The translations under genes and the position numbers were made by a program. From contig NZ_JAPEPC010000001.1 in assembly GCF_026340465.1 (NCBI RefSeq), positions 1,615,501 through 1,679,500 on the forward strand: a stretch of DNA of 64,000 nt, given 5' to 3'. Positions 55,923-63,508 of this stretch are shown piece after piece. Numbering within the stretch: position 1 is the first letter of the stretch; the number at the start of each line of letters is the position of its first letter. The notes below the pieces were generated by a model. That model searched no databases. It worked only from the letters and a program-made list of their open reading frames with translations, and was not told where the DNA came from. This DNA comes from Streptomyces sp. NBC_01306 (lineage in GTDB: Bacteria; Actinomycetota; Actinomycetes; Streptomycetales; Streptomycetaceae).

Positions 55923-58295
55923 ATGCTCAACAGGAGGAACTATCTTTCCTTACTGGCTGCCGCCGGAGTCGGCGCGAAGATCGCCCTCAAGCCGACACCC
56001 TCGCTGGCTCAGCCGATTCCTCCGGAGGTCGGGGGTGCGGATGACCAGACAGCCGGATTGTTCCGATCTATACGAGAACTCCATGGCTCTCTACGAGTTT
56101 TGACTCGGAAGTATGAGGGCACCACGCTGCGTCAGACCCAGAAGTTTGACGGCGACACGCTGATCGACGACCAGCAGCGGTGGCAGCTGGCATGGGAAAC
56201 ACGGCGCATACCCGGCCGTCAGGGATGGGACGTCACCTTGACGTGCACTTTGGAGCAGGGAGAAGCGGAGCAAACCGCAATCTCGATTGATTTCCCATTC
56301 AAGAAGTGGGAGACCGTGAACTACGTGATGATTCCCGGAATTGTCTACAATGGCAATCGTTACCGCACCATCGGAAATGGATACAATCCAGACTATCCGG
56401 CCGACATGTACTACAATCCGCGGGCATCACTGGTGACATCGAATAACCCGCGACTCGCCTTGGACACCTCGGAGTCCTCACAGATCGAGCTGGAAACCTG
56501 CGCAACTGCTGCTCCGTCGATGAGCTTCTTCTCGCCCAGGTTCAAGAAAGGATGGATCGTCCTCACTGAGCAAGGCACACGACTGGGCAATAGTGGACTC
56601 TCCATCGAGGAGAGCGCGAGCAGGGAAAGCTGCGACTTTCGCATTTCGGCACCTGTCGTGCGCCGGCTCGCGGCCGGTTTCGGCGACTTTCGGCCGAGCG
56701 GGGACAGTGCGCCGAACTGGTCTGCCGGCGACGCGGTGTCGATTCGCTTCCAGGTTTTCACTTTCGATGCTGACGGAATTCCGGCTCTCCTGCAAGAATT
56801 CATGGACGTACGGAAGTCACTGACGGGGGCCACGGTGCCCCGCAACCTGCTCCCAATGAGCAAGCTGGCGGAGCTCGGTACCGACATCTGCCGCGCAAAC
56901 TTCACCGAGACCAAGGCCGGCAAGTACTACCTCCCGGAAAACTCGAAGGACTTCCAGCTGGGCTGGGTAAGCGGCATGATAAACACCTACCCCATGCTGG
57001 CCCTGAATGACGAGACAGAACGCAGTAGAGTCGCCGAGGAACTCGACTTCATCTGTTCTCGTATGCAAGGGCGAAGCGGATTCTTCTTCGGCTACATCAG
57101 CTCGGACGGCGAAATCCGCTCAGAGAAGTCCCACCCCGATTTTCCGGCAGTACAGGCCATGGTGCGCAAGAACGGGGACGTCCTCTTCTGGCTTATCAAA
57201 CATTTGATGATCTTGAGGGTGCAGGGGCACGGCGAAACCGTCAAGGAGACCTGGGAATCAGCCGCGCGCGATCTGGCCGCGGCCTTCACCCGCACCTGGC
57301 GGGAGTGCGGTGAATTCGGTCAGTACATCGTTCCCGAAACGGGCGGGATTGCCGTCTACAACTCGACCGCAGGAGCCATAGCTCCGGCGGGACTCGCCTT
57401 GGCGGCAGAATACTTCCGTCGTCCGGACTGGTTGGCCGTGGCCGAGGAAAGCGCCGAATTCTATTACGAGCGCGACGTCAAGTCCCGCGGATTCACCGGC
57501 GGCGCATGCGCGGATATCTCACAGGATGCAGATTCCGAAACGTCGTTCGGTCTCCTGGAGACCTTCATGGCGCTTTACCAGTACACGGGCAAGAGTGCCT
57601 GGCTGGACCGCGCGAAGGTTCAAGCCGCACTGTGCTCGTCCTGGACGCTTGCGTACGATCCGCTGTTCCCGGCAGGCAGCGATATTGCGCGACTGGGCGG
57701 CAGGATGGCCGGCGCCGTTTGGGCAAGTAGTCAGAACAAGCATGCTGCGCCAGGCGTCTGCACCTCCTCCGCCGATCACCTGTTCAAGCTGTATCGAGCA
57801 ACCGGGCAGAAAAAGTACGCAGAACTCATCAGGGATATCCAGCATGCTCATGCCGAGGCCGTCAACATGCCGGGGCACATTACAACCGACAACTTGATCG
57901 GTTCGAGCATGGAACGGATCCAGCCCAGCGACGCCGAGGGCAAGGACAGTATCGGCGAATTCATCCGGACGAGAAACTCCTGGACCGAGACCGACGGCAT
58001 CTTGATGGCACTCGAACTTCCCGGCATCTACGTCCGGCCCGGGGAAGACGTCCTCTTCACCTTTGACCATGTCGGGGTTGAACGTATCCACGGGAACGGC
58101 CGATCCACAGTGCTCCGCCTGACGAACGAAACGCCCTATGCGGCACAGGTGTCGGTGCTGGCGGAAACGGCCCGCCAATCGGCCCGCCCCCTTGGATATA
58201 CGGCGTTCCTCGGTTGGCCACGAGTCGAAGTTCCGGCCGGCGGGGAGGCTACTGTGAGCGTCACAAGCAATGGCAAGGTCACACGGCACGCCTGA
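55923..58295 (+). CDS. Tat-exported large protein, six-hairpin glycosidase-like, low GC, with a TTA codon
   Basis: This 790-residue protein of unrecognised family has a twin-arginine signal (LNRRNYLSLLAAAG). The N-terminal half reads as a beta-sandwich (YVMIPGIVYNGNRYR). From about residue 340 to 660 there are many helices with W/G-rich loops (QLGWVSGMINTYPM, SETSFGLLETFMALYQYTGKSAWLDRA) as in (alpha/alpha)6 barrel enzymes; a glycoside hydrolase or lyase is inferred, not shown. Base use is clearly lower in GC than its neighbours. Codon 10 is TTA (55950-55952), so translation would need the bldA tRNA. ATG at 55923 has GAGGA upstream. Confidence 0.75.
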   Translation: MLNRRNYLSLLAAAGVGAKIALKPTPSLAQPIPPEVGGADDQTAGLFRSIRELHGSLRVLTRKYEGTTLRQTQKFDGDTLIDDQQRWQLAWETRRIPGRQGWDVTLTCTLEQGEAEQTAISIDFPFKKWETVNYVMIPGIVYNGNRYRTIGNGYNPDYPADMYYNPRASLVTSNNPRLALDTSESSQIELETCATAAPSMSFFSPRFKKGWIVLTEQGTRLGNSGLSIEESASRESCDFRISAPVVRRLAAGFGDFRPSGDSAPNWSAGDAVSIRFQVFTFDADGIPALLQEFMDVRKSLTGATVPRNLLPMSKLAELGTDICRANFTETKAGKYYLPENSKDFQLGWVSGMINTYPMLALNDETERSRVAEELDFICSRMQGRSGFFFGYISSDGEIRSEKSHPDFPAVQAMVRKNGDVLFWLIKHLMILRVQGHGETVKETWESAARDLAAAFTRTWRECGEFGQYIVPETGGIAVYNSTAGAIAPAGLALAAEYFRRPDWLAVAEESAEFYYERDVKSRGFTGGACADISQDADSETSFGLLETFMALYQYTGKSAWLDRAKVQAALCSSWTLAYDPLFPAGSDIARLGGRMAGAVWASSQNKHAAPGVCTSSADHLFKLYRATGQKKYAELIRDIQHAHAEAVNMPGHITTDNLIGSSMERIQPSDAEGKDSIGEFIRTRNSWTETDGILMALELPGIYVRPGEDVLFTFDHVGVERIHGNGRSTVLRLTNETPYAAQVSVLAETARQSARPLGYTAFLGWPRVEVPAGGEATVSVTSNGKVTRHA

Positions 58296-58390
58296 TCGGG
58301 AGCGGGGCACGTGTCCTCGCCCGGCGGGAAGGCTGTCCGGCGGGTGCTGGGCTGGCGGACGCTCACCTTTTGGTTGCGGGCATCGCGACC

Positions 58391-58427
58391 CGGGCAGCGG
58401 GCCCGAGAACCACCGGCTCGCTGCCCG
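58391..58427. terminator. Hairpin between convergent secreted protein and TfuA-like genes
   Basis: CGGGCAGCG (58391-58399) pairs with CGCTGCCCG (58419-58427) across a 19-base loop that contains a smaller CGAG/CTCG pairing. It lies between two convergent genes and would serve both. Confidence 0.5.
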
Positions 58428-58478
58428 TGTTGCGGAACCGGCGCGGCACCTCTCATACGGGGCAGCACATCCGGGCCG

Positions 58479-59843
58479 TCAGGTCCTCGGCTGGAGCTTG
58501 ACCAGCGGGTAGTACGGCCGGGCCGCTTCGATCGCGTCCGCGAAGGAGCCGAATCCACGGTCGAGCGCGTGGAATTCGGCTTCGGCGCGGGCGCCGCCCC
58601 ACTGCTGGACGAGCAGTTCGGCGATCCGCTCGGGCGAGATCCGGTCCACCGTGAAGTCCGGTCTTTCCGCGGTCAGTTCGTCGGTGAAGCGGCGGCATGC
58701 GGCGGCCGTGCGGGCCGCCCGCGCGAATTCCTCGATGGGTTCCAGATCGTCGAGGAACACCGATTCCCGGCCGGTCCCGGGCTCGGACTCGAAGCTGCGG
58801 GACAGGAACAGGCGCAGCTGGCGCCGCCGGTCGCCGCAGGCCGCCTCCTCGTCGGAGAGCCACGGGCGCAGGAAGTCGAAGCCGTCCGGGTGCTCATCCG
58901 GATCCGGGTACACCCCGCGATGCACCCCGTGCCTGATCGCGGCGTCGCCCCCGGTCTGCCGGGGACCACAGGATGCGGCGCATTCGCGCGCCAGTAACGC
59001 CAGGACCAGGTCGCGGCGGAGCGCCGGGAAACCGGGCGAGAACAGTTGCAGCACCCGTAGCGCTGTCAGACTGCCGGGATGGTCCGGGTGCTCGCCGGGC
59101 GGCCGCCTGGCCCGGTCCTCCCAGTCGGCCAGGAACACGGTGCGGGGCACCGGATCGCCAGTACGGTCGCCGTCCGGGCGTTCGGCACTCTCGCCGCTCC
59201 GGGCGTCGGCACACAGCGCCTCGACCAGGGCGAGCGCGTCGGCGCGTTTCACGTCGCGGCGGTTGCGCGCGCAATGGCGGCCGAGTGCGGCCAGTGCCCC
59301 GGGATCGAGGCCGCTCGTACCGGCCAGCTCGGGAAACCGCTGATAGGAGCGGAGCGCATACGGGACCGACCGCAGCGCGGCGATGATCCGCTCGGCGGCT
59401 TCCGGCGTGCACACTCCGTCCCGTACCGCCGCCGCCAGACAGGCTCGGATGTTGACCAGGGGCTCGGACATCGCGCGGTAGCCGCTTTCGGGCGGGCCGT
59501 GCAGCAGGGCGACCTCGTCGTCGGCGTCGAGCCGCCCGCAGCGGTAGTCCTCATAGATCTGCCCGACCCCGCGCATCCCGAAGGTGTCGAGTTCGGCGGC
59601 GCGCAGGGCTCCCGTGCTGGCCGCGCCGAGCACCGTGACCCCGCGGTCGAGCAGGGCCAGGATCTCCTTGTGCGGCACCGCCCGGACCTGATGGAAGTAG
59701 CCGTCGACGATGCCGACGGTGTCGCCCGCGGTGAGCGGGAGGGCGAGCAGGTCACCGGCGGCGACCGGCGGCCGGACAACGATGCCCGGCGGTGGCACGA
59801 ACCCGGGTGCCGAAGGTCCGATGAACAGGTGGCGCGTGGTCAC
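58479..59843 (-). CDS. TfuA-like protein, RiPP thioamidation/backbone-modification partner
   Basis: The 454-residue protein has the TfuA core in its first 130 residues: HLFIGPSAPG, VVRPPVAAGDLLAL, DTVGIVDGYFHQVRAVPHKEIL, TVLGAASTGALRAAEL and GMRGVGQIYEDYRCGRL. TfuA proteins work with YcaO enzymes; in thioamide RiPPs they supply sulfur. The C-terminal 320 residues are helical and not recognised. The GTG start at 59843 (VTTRHLFIG) lies 8 bases after the YcaO stop, so they are one operon. Whether the product is a thioamide or an azole cannot be told from this alone. Confidence 0.87.
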   Translation of the reverse strand: MTTRHLFIGPSAPGFVPPPGIVVRPPVAAGDLLALPLTAGDTVGIVDGYFHQVRAVPHKEILALLDRGVTVLGAASTGALRAAELDTFGMRGVGQIYEDYRCGRLDADDEVALLHGPPESGYRAMSEPLVNIRACLAAAVRDGVCTPEAAERIIAALRSVPYALRSYQRFPELAGTSGLDPGALAALGRHCARNRRDVKRADALALVEALCADARSGESAERPDGDRTGDPVPRTVFLADWEDRARRPPGEHPDHPGSLTALRVLQLFSPGFPALRRDLVLALLARECAASCGPRQTGGDAAIRHGVHRGVYPDPDEHPDGFDFLRPWLSDEEAACGDRRRQLRLFLSRSFESEPGTGRESVFLDDLEPIEEFARAARTAAACRRFTDELTAERPDFTVDRISPERIAELLVQQWGGARAEAEFHALDRGFGSFADAIEAARPYYPLVKLQPRT

Positions 59844-59851
59844 GGGCGGCC

Positions 59852-61114
59852 TCACAGAGCGGCGGGCATCGTCAGCCCGGGGCAGATCACGTGCACGACC
59901 GGGACGCCGAGTTCGGGACGGGTGTGGTCGACCACCAGCGGGCTGCGGCCGGTGACGGCGACGATCCGGTCGGCGAGCAGGGCGGCCTCGGCCCGGTGGC
60001 CGGGCACCCGCACCGAATCGACGGCGTCGAACCCGGCCTTCGGCCGGTCGTCGGGCGGCGCCGGCGCCGCCGGACCGGCCATGGTCCGGCGCAACCGCGC
60101 GTAGAGGCGGTCGTCCAGGTCGTCGCGGGCGCCGGCGATCACCGACACCCGGACCTGGGCGGCTTCGGTGAGCGCCCGGCACAGCGCGACCTGTGCGTCG
60201 AGGTGGCAGCCGTAGCCGTAGACCGGCAGCGGGAATCCGTCGCTCACGATGGCCACACTGAAGCAGGGCAGGTTCAGCGGGGTGGCCAGCACTCCGATCC
60301 CGACCCGCACCCCGGCCGCCCGGTACCGTTCGAGCAGCCCGGCCGCCGGTCCCGCGACCGTGGCCGGGTCGATGGCGAACGCGGGCCCGGCGGGAGTGTT
60401 GCGGTAGATCGCATCGCGTTCGATCACCTCGTACAGGCCGTGCACGATCGCCTCGTAGCGGTTGTTCCCGGCGGCCAGGCCGTTGCTGGTGGGGGCGAAC
60501 AGCGGCGGGTGCCAGCGCGGGCGGACCCGGCGGTCCAGGCTCAGGCACTCCAGCGGCACCAGTGTCCGGCCGCCGTCGTCGAGGCGTACCGCGGCACGCC
60601 AGTCGAGCCGGGTGGCCGGGTTGAGGCAGTGCCGGGGGCGCAGGGTGAGTTCGTCGAGCCGGTAGCCGAGGCCGGGTTCCACATCCCCGGCGGTACCGGT
60701 GTGGTCGGGCCGGGTGTCCAGGTGCGCGCCGTGCAGGCGTTCGATCGCCTCCATGGCCGCCGACACCTTCGCTGAGATGTGGTCAAGGCCCTTGCCCTGA
60801 TACACCGACAGGTAGCGGTTGGCCGGGCTGATGGCCTGGTAGACCGGGATGCCGATGTCGTCCAGCCAGGTCACATCGGCGATCCGGGTGACACCGGCGG
60901 CCGGCAGCAGCGGGGCGATACGGTCCCAGGTCTGGGCCGGCGGGCACGCACGGTGCGTGCCGGTGAAGTACGCCTTGCCGCCGTCATCGTCATCGCCGTC
61001 GAAAGCGGTCCGGGTGACCACACCGGCGGTTGGACCGTCGGTAGTCGCAGAGTCGGCGGCGGTGGCGGTGGCCGCCCGGACGGCCGCGGCTGCCGAATCG
61101 GCGGTCGCGCTCAT
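59852..61114 (-). CDS. YcaO-domain cyclodehydratase/thioamidase
   Basis: The 420-residue enzyme has the YcaO ATP-binding signatures: SAAMEAIERLHGA (E122, E125), GLYEVIERDA and ALTEAAQVR. YcaO enzymes activate a backbone amide of a ribosomal peptide with ATP to make an azoline or, with TfuA, a thioamide. The N-terminus has a low-complexity Ala/Thr/Asp stretch (residues 1-46). The C-terminus ends PGLTMPAAL, not the PxPxP of azoline-type YcaOs. It begins by overlapping the SagB gene as ATGA and is followed 8 bases later by TfuA. Confidence 0.9.
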   Translation of the reverse strand: MSATADSAAAAVRAATATAADSATTDGPTAGVVTRTAFDGDDDDGGKAYFTGTHRACPPAQTWDRIAPLLPAAGVTRIADVTWLDDIGIPVYQAISPANRYLSVYQGKGLDHISAKVSAAMEAIERLHGAHLDTRPDHTGTAGDVEPGLGYRLDELTLRPRHCLNPATRLDWRAAVRLDDGGRTLVPLECLSLDRRVRPRWHPPLFAPTSNGLAAGNNRYEAIVHGLYEVIERDAIYRNTPAGPAFAIDPATVAGPAAGLLERYRAAGVRVGIGVLATPLNLPCFSVAIVSDGFPLPVYGYGCHLDAQVALCRALTEAAQVRVSVIAGARDDLDDRLYARLRRTMAGPAAPAPPDDRPKAGFDAVDSVRVPGHRAEAALLADRIVAVTGRSPLVVDHTRPELGVPVVHVICPGLTMPAAL

Positions 61115-61800
61115 CGAGTTGCCGGCCGCTGATCGGCGGACGGTCGCGGGGCGGGCGGGGCCTGCTCGGGCGCGGGGTGGCCGAGGGTCAGGCTGAGCAG
61201 GTGACGGCGGCCGGGGCCGCCGGCGGCGAAGGCCGCGGTGGACAAGTGCTGGGCGCGGCCACGCAGACATCCGCCGAACCCGCGAGCGATCGCCAACAGC
61301 CAGCAGCTGTGGGCCAGTTCGGCGGACCGCATCAGCAGATCGGAGTATCCGGCGACGCCCGCGCGGCGTACCGCGGCCCGCACATCGCCGCCGAACGACA
61401 GCACCACGGGGGCGTCGTCGAAGTACGCCGCCGGATCGGGCAGCTCCGGCGCACCGGCCACGCCGGTGTGGCTGCCGTCGGGGGCGACCTCGTACCACCC
61501 GGCGGCCAGCCCGTGTACGCGATGGGCCTGCGTCAGCACCGTCAGGTCCGCGGGCGGCCTGGCGGGCCACCGGTCGCGCTCGGCGGCCAGAGCGGTGGCC
61601 AGCAGCTCGGACAGGTCGCCGGCGCCGATCGGCCGGTCCGCGAAGGACCGCACCGACCGCCGGGCCGACAGCACCTCCCACAGCGAACCCTCCGGCAGCG
61701 GCACCGCCCGGCCGGCCGGACCGGTCACCGGCACCGGCCGGGCGGCGGCGAGTCGCGTGGCGAACTCGTCCATCACGTCACGCTGGTCCAGCAGCGGCAT
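61111..61800 (-). CDS. SagB-type nitroreductase-fold dehydrogenase (second copy)
   Basis: The 229-residue protein has the FMN-binding nitroreductase start WEVLSARRSVRSFADRPI (about residues 41-58) and ends SLTLGHP. A family-typical helix reads DLLMRSAELAHSCWLLAIARGFGGCL. SagB-type enzymes oxidise azolines to azoles. The ATG at 61800 has AAGGA at 8 bases and overlaps the preceding gene by 23 bases; a methionine at 61773 is a weaker choice. It starts the YcaO coupling by ATGA. A second, fused nitroreductase domain is just upstream. Confidence 0.85.
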   Translation of the reverse strand: MPLLDQRDVMDEFATRLAAARPVPVTGPAGRAVPLPEGSLWEVLSARRSVRSFADRPIGAGDLSELLATALAAERDRWPARPPADLTVLTQAHRVHGLAAGWYEVAPDGSHTGVAGAPELPDPAAYFDDAPVVLSFGGDVRAAVRRAGVAGYSDLLMRSAELAHSCWLLAIARGFGGCLRGRAQHLSTAAFAAGGPGRRHLLSLTLGHPAPEQAPPAPRPSADQRPATR

Positions 61801-63508
61801 CGCCGGTGTCCTTCCCGTAGAGTCCGATGATTCCCATCGCCAGCTGATCGCCGGGGTTGAGGTCCAGCTGTCCGGCGAGGCCGCCGGTGTCGCCGGACAC
61901 CAGCTCGGCTTCCAGACCGAGTTCGGCCGCGACCAGCGCGCACTGGGCCAGGGCGCAGCCGGCGTCGAGGTGGGCAAGCCGGAAGGCGAAGTCGCCGTAC
62001 TTGCCGCGCAGCCGGTACACCGCACCGGTGACCACCACCGCCGCCCGCGGCTGCCGTCCGGCCAGACCGGTGCCGCCCAGCAGCTCGGACAGGGACGGTT
62101 TGTCGGCGCGAACCGCGATCAGGGTGCCGGCGTCGGCGTCGTATTTGAAGGCGGTGCCCGGCAGTCCCGGCCAGCTCTCGTCGGTGAGCAGGAAGAGCTG
62201 GACGGAGCCGCGGTTGCCGCCGCTGGGGCACCACCGCGACGGAAGACTGCCGGGTGCCCCGGTGGTTTCGCGTGGGCCCGCGGTGCGGGACAGCAGCAGG
62301 CTGACCGCCTGTTCGTCCAGCAGCCCCGGTGTGCAGGCCGTGCTGTCCGGGGCGGCGAGCCGGCGCCGCGGGCTGGTCGTGAGATCGAGGACGTCGAGCG
62401 GGTCGGGCCAGTCCGGGGCTGCGCTGTCGCCCTGGAAGACTTCGTCCGGCGGGCTCTGCAACAGCCATTCGACGGTGTCGAGTTCCTGCTCCGCGCCGGT
62501 GCCGATGGGCCCGCACGCACGGCAGCCGGGCTCCGGGGCGACCGTCCAGCGCCGACTGGTGTGATCCGGCAGCGTCAGGCGCCACAGGTCCCGGCGCGGC
62601 ACCGGATGGGCGGTGCCGGCCAGCACAGCGGTGATCTGGGCGGCGACCAGCCCGGCGAACAGCCCGGCAACCGCACCCGGCAGCTCACCGGACGCGTCGC
62701 CGGACGGCGTGCTGCCCTCCGGCAACTCCTCCTCCGGGAAGGCGCGTTCGTGGCCGGTCCGCAGGCAGTCCGGGCACGCGGTGTGGCCGGGGTGGAAGCG
62801 TGGTCCGATCTCGATCGCCGCGATACGGCCGGCCGTACGCCGCACGCTGCACCGCAAGACCTCGCAACCTTCCGCGACACCGATCCGGTACGCCTCACCG
62901 ACCCGGTCCGCATCGCCGACCCGGTCCGCGGCACCGGCCCCGTACGCCTCACCGACTCGGCCCGTCCCGTCGTCGCAGACCACGAGCAGGTTCGCCGGGC
63001 CGACCGGTACCGGGTCGCCCTGCGCCACGGTCGTGATCTCACCCACGCCACAGACCCGCAGGTCGTCGGCGATACGCCCGGTCACCACGGCCGGTCCGGT
63101 CAGCACGACTCGGCTCATGGCCAGCCGGACCAGCGCGTTCCCCGACCCGCCGTCGGCGGCGGCCACCGGTCCGGTGCGGGACAGATAGTCGGCGACCGTC
63201 TCCTCCGCCGTCACCACGCCGGACGGTACGGGTTCGAGCAGTCCGCGGTCGGTCAGCAGGTCCAGGACCGAGGTGAGCTGGGCGGCGTCGAGGCCGAGTT
63301 CGCCGGCGATGCCGGCCAGGTCGCGGTCGCCGTCGAGCAGAGTGAACAGCCGCGGCAGCACGTCCGTGGCCGACGCGCCGCCGAACAAGTGCCGCCGGCC
63401 CACCCCCTCCACGACCAGCCCGCGCTCGGTCGGGACGACCGTGAGCCCGCGACGCAGACGCACGTTGCCGACCCGATGGAGATCCCGCGTGGTCGACGGT
63501 GCGCTCAT
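61778..63508 (-). CDS. RRE/E1-like and SagB dehydrogenase fusion (TOMM leader-binding protein)
   Basis: The 576-residue fusion has a peptide-recognition wing-helix (RRE) at about residues 15-95 (VRLRRGLTVVPTERGLVVEG; LLTDRGLLEP), a ThiF/E1-like region (VVLTGPAVVTGRIADDLRVCGVGEI), zinc-type cysteines (CPDC at 245-248, CRAC at 329-332) and a nitroreductase domain from about residue 355 (RWCPSGGNRGSVQLFLL; YGDFAFRLAHLDAGCALAQ). It should bind the leader peptide and carry the oxidation step. Residues 184-213 contain repeats of (D)RVGEAY/RVGDA. The ATG at 63508 overlaps the upstream E1-like stop (ATGA). Confidence 0.86.
   Translation of the reverse strand: MSAPSTTRDLHRVGNVRLRRGLTVVPTERGLVVEGVGRRHLFGGASATDVLPRLFTLLDGDRDLAGIAGELGLDAAQLTSVLDLLTDRGLLEPVPSGVVTAEETVADYLSRTGPVAAADGGSGNALVRLAMSRVVLTGPAVVTGRIADDLRVCGVGEITTVAQGDPVPVGPANLLVVCDDGTGRVGEAYGAGAADRVGDADRVGEAYRIGVAEGCEVLRCSVRRTAGRIAAIEIGPRFHPGHTACPDCLRTGHERAFPEEELPEGSTPSGDASGELPGAVAGLFAGLVAAQITAVLAGTAHPVPRRDLWRLTLPDHTSRRWTVAPEPGCRACGPIGTGAEQELDTVEWLLQSPPDEVFQGDSAAPDWPDPLDVLDLTTSPRRRLAAPDSTACTPGLLDEQAVSLLLSRTAGPRETTGAPGSLPSRWCPSGGNRGSVQLFLLTDESWPGLPGTAFKYDADAGTLIAVRADKPSLSELLGGTGLAGRQPRAAVVVTGAVYRLRGKYGDFAFRLAHLDAGCALAQCALVAAELGLEAELVSGDTGGLAGQLDLNPGDQLAMGIIGLYGKDTGDAAAGPA
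62870..62960. repeat. In-frame degenerate repeat within the E1-like/SagB fusion gene
   Basis: Copies of about 15-18 bases such as CGCCTCACCGACCCGGTCCG and variants (CGCATCGCCGACCCGGTCCG, CGCCTCACCGACTCGGCCCG) lie in this stretch. They keep the reading frame and encode Arg-Val-Gly-Glu/Asp-Ala-type repeats between strands of the E1-like domain. Confidence 0.7.

Noticed and set aside
58296..58478. A possible RiPP precursor peptide gene between the secreted protein and TfuA
   Set aside because: No short frame with a good ribosome site and a Cys/Ser/Thr-rich core followed by a leader was seen on either strand. The space holds a terminator-like hairpin.
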